A stretch of 64,000 bases of DNA from Harmothoe impar (lineage: Eukaryota; Annelida; Polychaeta; Phyllodocida; Polynoidae), in assembly GCA_947462335.1 (NCBI GenBank), contig OX381710.1, positions 61,326,842 through 61,390,841 on the forward strand, in the 5' to 3' direction. Positions 26,624-35,095 of this stretch are shown here, piece after piece (the first letter of the stretch is position 1; each line of letters opens with the position of its first letter). The notes under the pieces are model-generated. The model was not told the origin of the DNA. It did not search any database and worked only from the letters and a program-made list of their open reading frames with translations. The translations under genes were made by a program, and so were the position numbers.

Positions 26624-28137
26624 TCAGCTGCGAAATGTCCGGTCTCTTGGCACCTGAAACACTTCACCGTTGCCCTATCTAGCTTCGGTCGTTTCTGATA
26701 GTCCAACAATCCTTTCATTTCCTCCATCATGGCCATCAACCGTTTTTCGTTCTCGGATAACTCTACCACCTGGGGGGTAGGGGTTGGTTTAGAGCTTGCC
26801 TCTACTGGCTTCTCCTTCTCGGGTGGCTTACTAACATTTCTCTTCCACCGATTCTTTCTATCCCACTTGTCGCCCCCGATGGCCGCAATTCTTTCTTCAT
26901 CCGAACCATCGTCCGAATCACTCTCCTCGGGAGTGGCCGTATGTGCAGACGCCACCCTTTGGTTGGGTACGAACCCAGCAAGTAATCGTTTCTTCTTTTC
27001 ATGCTGATCTATAGCCAAAAAGAAGTCTACCATCGATGAACCTCGTCCCCATTCCTTCTGGACGAGTTCAGCATGGGACGGATCCCTCAGTCCTTTTATA
27101 AAGTGTGTGAATAGTTCATCTAAGAAATATTCATCATCACGTCTCCAATAAGGTCGGGCCTTTTGCAACAATCTTTGGAGTTCCAGACCGAACACTTTCG
27201 GAGACTCTTTTGGTTTTTGCGTTCGGACTTGGAACTCCGACCAAGGATCATTCGCTGACAACACACCAAAGATATGTGTGGCGGCTGCCACCAATTGGTC
27301 ATAGTTTCCGTCTTCCCCATACGTCTCTCGCCAATCATCTACAGCTATTCGTCCCGGACCCTCACTCAACCATTTAATGAGGGGACCTAAGGAAGCCTCC
27401 TTGTCCCATCCATGGTAACGGTTATCGTCGCAAAAGTCTTGGTAGCTTTCCTTCCAATTCTCTCCATTGAACCGCCGGGGAGTACGAACAGGCTTCCGGG
27501 CACTGTTATGACTCCATACCAGTCGATCAGACTGCCTCCGACTCCATTCCATTATTTCTGACTCATCTTCCCGGGTCCGACTGCAACAGTCTATCCCCAT
27601 CCCTTGGATACAAGGGTCGGATTCCACTATTGCAGCAACTCTCGGGCCCATAGACGATCGTTTTGTCAGCCTTCTCGGGGCAGGGACTGGTCTTGGTGTC
27701 CCTCCTCTTGGATTGGGCTGGGTTCGATCAGGGCTGGGGGGGTAACCTCCGTAGGAACCAGGGTCCGGCACAGTCCCGGCTCCTCCTCCCTGGTTAGTTC
27801 CGGGGTTCGGAGCACCACTTGATCCCCTGCTTGGAATCGATCCACCCCCTTCATTATAGGACTGATGTCCTTCGTTCGATCCGGCTCCGGGTAATGGTGC
27901 TCGGTACTGGTAGGTTATATTATATATCGGTGGTGGTGGTACCGTATAGTTGTGTCCTGCCAGGGTGTCATCCGCAAAGGGATGCAGAGAGCCGTAGCTA
28001 TGATTCATTCGTTTGGGTGGGGCCTCGCTCGTGGGTACTAGAGATCTCTTTCTCCTCGGTTCCCCCATAGGTGACTTTACGGTCAGCCTCATTCGGGGCA
28101 GTCTTCCCGTGGGTTCGTTCGTACTTACCGTCCGCAA
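26566..28137 (-). CDS. gag: Gag: capsid/nucleocapsid protein
   Basis: A 523-residue frame. A Pro/Gly/Ser-rich N-terminal third (PPPPIYNITYQY, GGTPRPVPAPRR) precedes a helical capsid-like core at about 210-385 (RRFNGENWKESYQDFCDDN, WSEFQVRTQKPKESPKVFGLELQ split over the core). An acidic linker (ESDSDDGSDEER) and a single CCHC zinc knuckle, CFRCQETGHFAAEC, near the C terminus follow. It binds and packages element RNA (family knowledge). No ATG opens the frame near its start; the first codons overlap the coiled-coil ORF in the frame before. Translation probably enters by a shift from that ORF or from a spliced RNA. Confidence 0.88.
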   Translation of the reverse strand: MRTVSTNEPTGRLPRMRLTVKSPMGEPRRKRSLVPTSEAPPKRMNHSYGSLHPFADDTLAGHNYTVPPPPIYNITYQYRAPLPGAGSNEGHQSYNEGGGSIPSRGSSGAPNPGTNQGGGAGTVPDPGSYGGYPPSPDRTQPNPRGGTPRPVPAPRRLTKRSSMGPRVAAIVESDPCIQGMGIDCCSRTREDESEIMEWSRRQSDRLVWSHNSARKPVRTPRRFNGENWKESYQDFCDDNRYHGWDKEASLGPLIKWLSEGPGRIAVDDWRETYGEDGNYDQLVAAATHIFGVLSANDPWSEFQVRTQKPKESPKVFGLELQRLLQKARPYWRRDDEYFLDELFTHFIKGLRDPSHAELVQKEWGRGSSMVDFFLAIDQHEKKKRLLAGFVPNQRVASAHTATPEESDSDDGSDEERIAAIGGDKWDRKNRWKRNVSKPPEKEKPVEASSKPTPTPQVVELSENEKRLMAMMEEMKGLLDYQKRPKLDRATVKCFRCQETGHFAAECTAEKPVWRERKREETGN

Positions 28138-29008
28138 CCACCCCCCGTGTTTCGATTGGCTCCACGGTGGTCAAGATCGGACTAGGGGTGGACGCGACAT
28201 GCTTTGGTAGCCGGCCTCCCTCATTCGTGGGTTCTTTGTTAGGAACCTCTTCCGCTTTGCGGATCTCCTCCATCTGACTCTGGTAGGCCAGATAGGTGTC
28301 ATTCATTTCTTCTTTCTTTTTCTGAATAACCTCAAGGTCCGCTTTCATTTCACTTCGGGCCTGCTTCAAGGCCTCTCGTTCTTGTTCGAACTGTTCCCTC
28401 AGGGCTTGGCCGGACTTTTCTTCCTTTGAGTAATCCGCCTTGATTTTCTTGACCCTCTTGGATTGTCGTTCGATTTCGCTTTCATAGGTATCCCGAAGAT
28501 CACGACTTCGGCGAGCCTCTTCCTTATCTTTCTGGAGTTGTGCTTGCTCCTCTGTCAGACAGTGTTGAGCGTTCTTAACCTTCTGTTGGACCTTAGCCAA
28601 CTGAGAGGTCTCGAGAGCCAATTTTTCGCTGATATATTTTCTATCTGCTTGTATTCTGGATTTCACTTCGTTCAATTCCTCGGCCTCCTTCCGGTTCTGG
28701 GCGATTACCCTCGCCTTTTCGTCGGCCAGTCGGATCAAATCCTCATTCATGGCTGTATACCGATCCCTCATTTCCTCCTCCTCTGCTTTCAATTTTTCAC
28801 AGTAGGCGTCGTAGTCAGGGATCTGTCGACCTCTTCTAGACAAGTCTCGTTCCATATGTCCGAGGTTCGGTTCGGAGGGAAGCATGTCTGCCCATGGGTT
28901 CCCTCGGAACGGATTGGTGTTCGGAACTGTCTTTATAGGAGGAAATTCTCCCGGAGTTCGAAAAATCAAACTCCTCTTTCGAGATCTTTTATTCTCTGGG
29001 GTGTGCAT
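27998..29008 (-). CDS. Coiled-coil ORF upstream of gag
   Basis: I use the first in-frame ATG (29008); the open frame actually runs back without a stop through the primer-binding site into the LTR. The protein is almost entirely charged helix from about residue 65 to 255 (EKLKAEEEEMRDRY, ARVIAQNRKEAEELNE, KREEMN-type heptads), predicting a long coiled coil. The N terminus is basic and the C terminus disordered. It overlaps gag by 140 bases in a +1 relation. It is best viewed as an N-terminal gag extension or a separate matrix-like protein. No domain is recognised. Confidence 0.75.
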   Translation of the reverse strand: MHTPENKRSRKRSLIFRTPGEFPPIKTVPNTNPFRGNPWADMLPSEPNLGHMERDLSRRGRQIPDYDAYCEKLKAEEEEMRDRYTAMNEDLIRLADEKARVIAQNRKEAEELNEVKSRIQADRKYISEKLALETSQLAKVQQKVKNAQHCLTEEQAQLQKDKEEARRSRDLRDTYESEIERQSKRVKKIKADYSKEEKSGQALREQFEQEREALKQARSEMKADLEVIQKKKEEMNDTYLAYQSQMEEIRKAEEVPNKEPTNEGGRLPKHVASTPSPILTTVEPIETRGVVADGKYERTHGKTAPNEADRKVTYGGTEEKEISSTHERGPTQTNES

Positions 29009-29153
29009 TCGAGAGGCCACCTCCCAGATTTCATTTATTTGGGCTACTGTGTAATCCAGTTCCCCATCCTCCAGTTCGGTTCCGGATCCTTCATTCCCCC
29101 CCTTTCTTGACTGAGCCTCCGCCAGGGTCAGTCCGCTATCTCTTTCATGAAAA

Positions 29154-29170
29154 TCCTGGTCACGGCACCA
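29154..29170 (-). promoter_or_regulatory. Primer-binding site, tRNA-His type
   Basis: One base inside the 5' LTR the minus strand reads TGGTGCCGTGACCAGGAT. TGGTGCCGTGAC is the exact complement of the 3' end of animal tRNA-His (GTCACGGCA plus CCA), with a two-base mismatch and then GGAT matching again. Confidence 0.75.
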
Positions 29171-29171
29171 G

Positions 29172-29492
29172 TGTAGAGTTCGTCTATATGTAATTCGATT
29201 AAATAAGGACTCGAACTGCAGTTTTCATGTAGAGATGCAAGAACACAGGGTTTATTTCGTTCTCCTGTACAACAATGCTAATCCTTGAAGTATATGAGGT
29301 TCGATCAATGTATATTCAGCTTTCAATAACTTTCAATATATGACACAGTCAGAGACCTGAGAAGGTCTGCCAGAGCAAGGGGGTGAGGACAGCTTATATA
29401 CTGTCCGCCTCCGATAGGGGTGCCCCCTGGCTCTGGCCGCCCGAACTACCTTGTAGGCGTTCGACTAACAGAATAATATTAGTGTCCCTACA
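29172..29492 (-). repeat. 5' LTR of the inner Ty3/gypsy element
   Basis: 321 bp direct copy of 17797-18117. Followed by CTAC, the other half of the target duplication. Confidence 0.93.
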
Positions 29493-30106
29493 CTACATAT
29501 GAAGATTGTATGATCTGATAAGCTAGGACACGTGGTTACCTATGATGTTTGTATAAGTTGTTAAAACTGTGTGTAAATATTACGTGTACCATTGTGTACT
29601 GTTGTGTGTCAACCCTGTTGTATGTTGCGGGAGGTATTATGGTTACCAGTTGTTTAATCGGATTACCCGGCTTAAAAAGGGCTGTGGTTACTTTTATCTA
29701 TTGTGTGGATGTAGTCATTAAAACACATACTAATGTAAGACGCTGGTGGTTGTGAGTCCTTATCAGGACTAGTTCTTTTTAACTTTTCTGTTACACATTA
29801 AATACAACACACCCCATGCGCATTTTTTTAAATAACCAAGTAAAACTTCATAAGGAAGTATATCGAAATGTGTCAAGCCGTTCGATTGTATGAAAGCATA
29901 TCAAAAACATGTATTATGGTTGCTATTACAGTGTAATGCCATATTTATATTGAGTTCAATGAACTCGCTTGTGAAGTATGTCGTGATAATATGTTACGCC
30001 CCTGTTAACTGTATAGACAATAACTGTAAACGTTTGTCTAAAGTGTTTTCTATATACTATGAAAACCATACATATTTTACCACCTAGTTTTTGTCTAGGG
30101 GGGTAG
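29493..30106 (+). other. 3' tail of the older LTR element, second part
   Basis: Continues the sequence interrupted at 17796. It holds a 68-residue frame (29549-29755) with a hydrophobic stretch (TCTIVYCCVSTLLYVAGG) that could be a membrane segment, but I see no support for a real gene. It ends with a purine run, CTAGGGGGGTAG (about 30095-30106), directly before the LTR, in the position of a polypurine tract. Confidence 0.55.
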
Positions 30107-30465
30107 TGTAGGGGCATGATATAACATATTAATCTCATACACGGTATTTCCGGGTAACGTCTACTGTTTACTCGGCTTCTCTACCTGGAGCTAGCGCACA
30201 CAGTTCCCGGGAGAGGACTCAGGTCCTCTCCAGGTTGCCGTGTGCCACTCTCAGGTGGGCTGCCGACCCACCCACCTGGCCACGTGATCCAAGAGCCGGT
30301 GATTATATAAGACCTGTGTGTTTACCTGGAAGGCAGTCAGTGCAGGCCCGACTGACGATAGACTTCACTATGTCCAACCGTGCGGACAACGTTGTATACA
30401 AAGACTATACTGACTGTTTCCTATATTCGTATAGAAACCTGATTACCTGTGTGTATTGATTCTAC
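30107..30465 (+). repeat. Probable 3' LTR of the older plus-strand element
   Basis: It begins TGTAGGGGCATGATAT after a polypurine run and ends TGATTCTACA, about 359 bp. The termini TGTAGGG...CTACA match those of the inner element read in its sense direction (TGTAGGGACAC...CTCTACA). A TATA box (GATTATATAAG) lies at about 30301-30311. No partner LTR is in the window, so the exact end is a best guess. Confidence 0.6.
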
Positions 30466-30510
30466 ACTGATTGTTCCATTGTTAAGGAACGGAAGCTACT
30501 TTGTAATAAC

Positions 30511-30581
30511 AAGAATTGCGGTTGTTGCCGCGTAAAAAAATGCCTCAGGCATTTTTATACGCGGCAACAACCGCAATTCTT
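30511..30581. repeat. 71-bp near-perfect palindrome
   Basis: Two 35-base arms (30511-30545 and 30547-30581) around a single C. AAGAATTGCGGTTGTTGCCG on the left pairs fully with CGGCAACAACCGCAATTCTT on the right; one mismatch lies near the A-rich centre. It would extrude as a near loop-free cruciform. It sits between the old LTR and the satellite. Confidence 0.9.
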
Positions 30582-30747
30582 GCATTTGAAAGAACATAAT
30601 GTCAACATGGTTGGTATATTTGTAGGGGACCCATTCAAGACACCATATAAACAGGGCGGGAGGATGATATAACTGACAGATGTGACACAACAGGGGAAAA
30701 CGTGCCATTACAGGGATATAGTGTAATATACAGCCACTAGGTGGCCA
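30582..30747. other. Unique flank of the satellite
   Basis: No gene. CCACTAGGTGGCCA at 30734-30747 resembles a CTCF core with two mismatches. The satellite begins just after it. Confidence 0.4.
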
Positions 30748-32702
30748 CCAGTGCAGCAGCACTAATAGAGCCATTGAATTCCTCCAGTCCATGTAAGGGG
30801 GGGTAGGTAGGATTATAATCAACCTCAGGAGCATGGGAATGGGTGTTGCTAGGCAAATGAACAATTAAAAAAGCTGTTGCTAGGCAACCAGCTGTCTTAG
30901 CAACAAACCAATAGAACCATTGAATTCATTGGGTCCATGTTAGGGGGTGTAGGTACGATTATAATCAACCTCAGGAGCATGGAAATGGGTGTTGCTAGGC
31001 AGATAAACAATTAGAATAGCTGTTGCTAGGCAACCAGCTGTCTTAGCAACAAACCAATAGAACCATTGAATTCCTTGGGTCCATGTTAGGGGGTGTAGGT
31101 ACGATTATAATCAACCTCAGGAGCATGGAAATGGGTGTTGCTAGGCAGATAAACAATTAGAATAGCTGTTGCTAGGCAACCAGCTGTCTTAGCAACAAAC
31201 TAATAGAACCATTGAATTCCTTGGGTCCATGTTAGGGGGGTAGGTATGATTATAATCAACCTCAGGAGAATGGAAATGGGTGTTGCTAGGCAGATAAACA
31301 ATTAGAATAGCTGTTGCTGGGCAACCAGCTGTCTTAGCAACAAACCAATAGAACCATTGAATTCCTTGGGTCCATGTTAGAGGGGGTAGGTAGGATTATA
31401 ATCAACCTCAGGAGCCTGGAAATGGGTGTTGCTAGGCAGATAAACAATTAGAATAGCTGTTGCTAGGCAACCAGCTGGTATAGCAACAAACCAATAGAAC
31501 CATTGAATTCCTTGGGTCCATATTAGAGGGGGTAGGTAGGATTATAATCAACCTCAGGAGCCTGGAAATGGGTGTTGCTAGGCAGATAAACAATTAGAAT
31601 AGCTGTTGCTAGGCAACCAGCTGGTATAGCAACAAACCAATAGCACCATTGAATTCCTTGGGTCCATGTTAGGGGGGGTAGGTAGGATTATAATCAACCT
31701 CAGGAGCATGGGAATGGGTGTTGCTAGGCAGATAAACAATTAGAATAGCTGTTGCTAGGCAACCAGCTGGTATAGCAACAAACCAATAGCACCATTGAAT
31801 TCCTTGGGTCCATGTTAGGGGGGGTAGGTAGGATTATAATCAACCTCAGGAGCATGGGAATGGGTGTTGCTAGGCAGACAAACAATTAGAATAGCTGTTG
31901 CTAGGCAACCAGCTGTTTTAGCAACAAACTAATAGAACCATTGAATTCCTTGGGTCCATGTTAGGGGGGGTAGGTACGATTATAATCAACCTCAGGAGCA
32001 TGGAAATGGGTGTTGCTAGGCAGATAAACAATTAGAATAGCTGTTGCTAGGCAACCAGCTGGTATAGCAACAAACCAATAGAACCATTGAATTCCTTGGG
32101 TCCATGTTAGAGGGGGTAGGTAGGATTATAATCAACCTCAGGAGCCTGGAAATGGGTGTTGCTAGGCAGATAAACAATTAGAATAGCTGTTGCTAGGCAA
32201 CCAGCTGGTATAGCAACAAACCAATAGCACCATTGAATTCCTTGGGTCCATGTTAGGGGGGGTAGGTAGGATTATAATCAACCTCAGGAGCATGGGAATG
32301 GGTGTTGCTAGGCAGATAAACAATTAGAATAGCTGTTGCTAGGCAACCAGCTGGTATAGCAACAAACCAATAGCACCATTGAATTCCTTGGGTCCATGTT
32401 AGGGGGGGTAGGTAGGATTATAATCAACCTCAGGAGCATGGGAATGGGTGTTGCTAGGCAGACAAACAATTAGAATAGCTGTTGCTAGGCAACCAGCTGT
32501 TTTAGCAACAAACTAATAGAACCATTGAATTCTTTGGGTCCATGTTAGGGGGGGTAGGTACGATTATAATCAACCTCAGGAGCATGGAAATGGGTGTTGC
32601 TAGGCAGATAAACAATTAGAATAGCTGTTGCTAGGCAACCAGCTGTCTTAGCAACAAACCAATAGAACCATTGAATTCCTTGGGTCCATGTTAGGGGCTA
32701 TA
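30748..32702 (+). repeat. 146-bp satellite array, about 13 units
   Basis: The anchor GGGTCCATGTTAG recurs at about 30931, 31078, 31223, 31368, 31514, 31660, 31806, 31952, 32098, 32244, 32390, 32536 and 32682, a period of 145-147 bp. Each full unit contains GTTGCTAGGCAAC, a palindromic X-box-like (RFX) motif, plus a GTTGCTAGGCA half copy and one EcoRI-type GAATTC. The first and last units are partial and diverged. Diagnostic variants repeat every four units from 31514 onward. Confidence 0.95.
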
Positions 32703-33329
32703 GGTATGCTTATGATCAACCTCAGGATAGAAGGTTGATAAATATTAATTTTATCATTATATGCATAAATTTGTGTTGTGACACCTTAAAACAAAATGGC
32801 GGCACCCCTTAAAACAAAATGGCGGCACCCGTACTGACTTCCTGCCAAATGAAAACAATATAATGCCTCAACCTGGTAGTTCGCAAGCTCACCACCAGGG
32901 CCCCTCCGGGGCCTTTCGGCCTTAAAAAATCTGATATTCTCGCACATGGAAACTGCCGTTCTCGTTGTTCCTTAGGCTAGAATAACCACGAACCACCACA
33001 CAGTGCATGAATTTCTCAGGACATTTATTCTTCAAGATCACATCTCTGGTTAGAATCACCCGATTTTAAAGTGTCACCCACCAAAATCTAGCTTAAGATT
33101 TTCTTTATTTAGTTGTGTCATTCCCAGAGACATATACCATCAGCTAATCCCCTCAGCAATTATATCACAGAGGGAGAATGCTAGTGGTAGGTGAAAACAC
33201 GGCCCGTGCATGTTTGAGTAAACAGTAGGCACAGCCATCCAACTGATTATGGTGGTCCATTGGTGAAGCTACTAACATGTGTTCGCAACATGTCAGACAA
33301 CATCATTGTGTAAAGCAAGGACCAAGCCA
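32703..33329. other. Non-coding spacer with duplicated YY1-like site
   Basis: AAAATGGCGGC occurs twice, at 32793-32803 and 32816-32826, in a 23-bp tandem repeat. CAAAATGGCGGC matches the YY1 core on the plus strand. Otherwise AT-rich with no gene. Confidence 0.5.
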
Positions 33330-35095
33330 CACATGACCAGAATCTTGATGGACTGTTAGAATGAATCCGTGAGCTTGAGTTGACACTTAACCCAAAGAAG
33401 TGTGAGTTCAGTAAATCTACCCTTGAGTTCTTTGGCTATCGCTTCTCTGAAAAGGGGATGGAAGTGGACACCGAGAAAGCCGCGCCCATCATCAATGTTG
33501 CTCCTCCACAAAACCCTGGAGAGCTCCGCCGTCTACTTGATATGACCAACTACTGTTCAAAGTTCATACCTGACCAAGCCGTTACGCCGCTTAACCAAGA
33601 AGAGTGCTGAGTGGATCTGGACCACCTAACACACTACTGCACTGAATAAGCTCAAGTCACATCTGATGACACCACCTGTGTTGGCATACTTTGACCCATC
33701 TAAGGAGACAACCATCTTCATAGATGCAAGCCCTCGCTCAGAAACACCACGACGGCTACGAAACCATAACCTTTGCCAGCAAAACGCTATCACAAGTCGA
33801 ACAGCATTACAGCCAGCTCAAACGTGAAGCACTCGCTGTGGTCTGGGCATGCGAACACTTCCACCTGCATATGTGTTTGGAGCACCAGTCAAAGTCGTCA
33901 CAGACCATAAACTGCTACTTGGGATATACGGAAAACCACGATCGAAACCATCAGCCAGAGTGGAAGGCTGGGCTCTCCTTCTCATCCCACACTGACCTAC
34001 TGATCAGGCAAGACCAATCCCGCTGACTATATGTCACGACACTCTGAGGATACCACCTCATCAAGATCAACTCATATGGCCGGGGAGTATGTACACTTCC
34101 TCGCACGTGAAGCCAGACCCGACGCAATACCTATCAACGAGCTGACAACCAAAAGCCGTGAGGACATCACGCTAACAAAAGTGAGACTTGCCATCCAAAC
34201 CAACAAGTGGGACGACATAAACATTGACCAGATACTTAAGTCCTACCACAACATCAAGGATGAACTCACTGTCCTGGACGATGCCATTGTCCTACAAGGT
34301 ATACCTCAAGCTTGACAGAAGCACACCATTGATCTAGCTCATCAAGGTCACCAAGGCATGACAAAGACCAAAGTTTTTCTCCGAGAGAAAGTGAGGTTTC
34401 CACAAATCGACAACCAAGTGGAGACCAAGATCAAAGAGTGTTTTGCCTGTCAAATGAAAAACACTCAAACCACCCACCCAAGAACCATTGTAGATGACTA
34501 AGTTATCAAGACCCGGTGAACAGATGAGCATGGACTTTGCTGATATAGGCAACAACCAGTATCTTGTGGTTGTCATTGATGACTTTACTCGCTACTCTGA
34601 AGTCGATATCATCACGAGACTGCAGATTCTGTCATCCCTACACTGGACTATGCCAAGGAAGAAGGGTTCAAGCATCACCGTGTTACACCGCTATGGCTAG
34701 AAGCAAACGGTGAGGTTGAACAGTTCATTAGAACCATCAAAGGATGTATCAACACAGCAAAGATCAAAGGTAAAAACTGGAAACCAGAGATGTGGGTGTT
34801 TCTCCGAAACTACCGTGCTACCCCACTCTCATCTACAAAAGTACCACCCACAGAAGCAATGATAGGTAGAAACATCCGCACGAAGCTCAGTCATCTGCCT
34901 GAAACACCTGACTGTCAGGTTCATGATAATGTTCATGTAAATGACTATTAGGCCAAGGCCAAAATGAAGGCCTACACAGATAAGACTCAACGTTCAACGT
35001 CTCAGACAATGTCATCTTGAAGAAAAAGGGTTTCAAAACTGCTTTTGATCCAAGACCCTACACCATCACAAAGATGAACGGCCCTAGCCCCATAC
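33330..35095 (+). pseudogene. Decayed Ty3/gypsy pol fragment
   Basis: Successive frames give pieces of one polyprotein in order. RT thumb/connection: LTLNPKKCEFSKSTLEFFGY, then LRRLLDMTNYCSKFIPD. RNase H: HDGYETITFASKTLSQVEQHY and LKREALAVVWACEHFH. A linker follows, then the integrase core: SMDFADIGNNQYLVVVIDDF, NYRATPLSSTKVPPTEAMIG and a C-terminal FDPRPYTITKMNG module. Several frameshifts and stops (for example near 33345, 33610, 34025, 34315) and missing segments, including the catalytic YxDD region and the second integrase Asp, show it is dead. Sequence type differs clearly from the inner intact element. No LTRs found. Confidence 0.85.

Larger units (their letters stand above)
17797..29492 (-). 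mobile_element. Complete Ty3/gypsy LTR retroelement with extra third ORF
   Basis: It is 11.7 kb long, transcribed right to left. Two direct 321-bp LTRs (17797-18117, 29172-29492) look identical by eye and both begin TGTAG and end CTACA. CTAC flanks both sides (17793-17796, 29493-29496). Order in the sense direction: LTR, tRNA-His-type primer site, coiled-coil ORF, gag with zinc knuckle, protease-RT, RNase H-integrase, a CpG-rich leader, a 993-residue accessory ORF, polypurine tract, LTR. The near-identical LTRs imply a recent insertion. Gag-to-pol needs a -1 shift. Pol itself is split into two frames, which probably disables this copy unless it is an assembly error. Confidence 0.93.

Noticed and set aside
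30734..30747. CTCF-like motif beside the satellite
   Set aside because: Two mismatches in key positions and single copy; too weak to list as a site.
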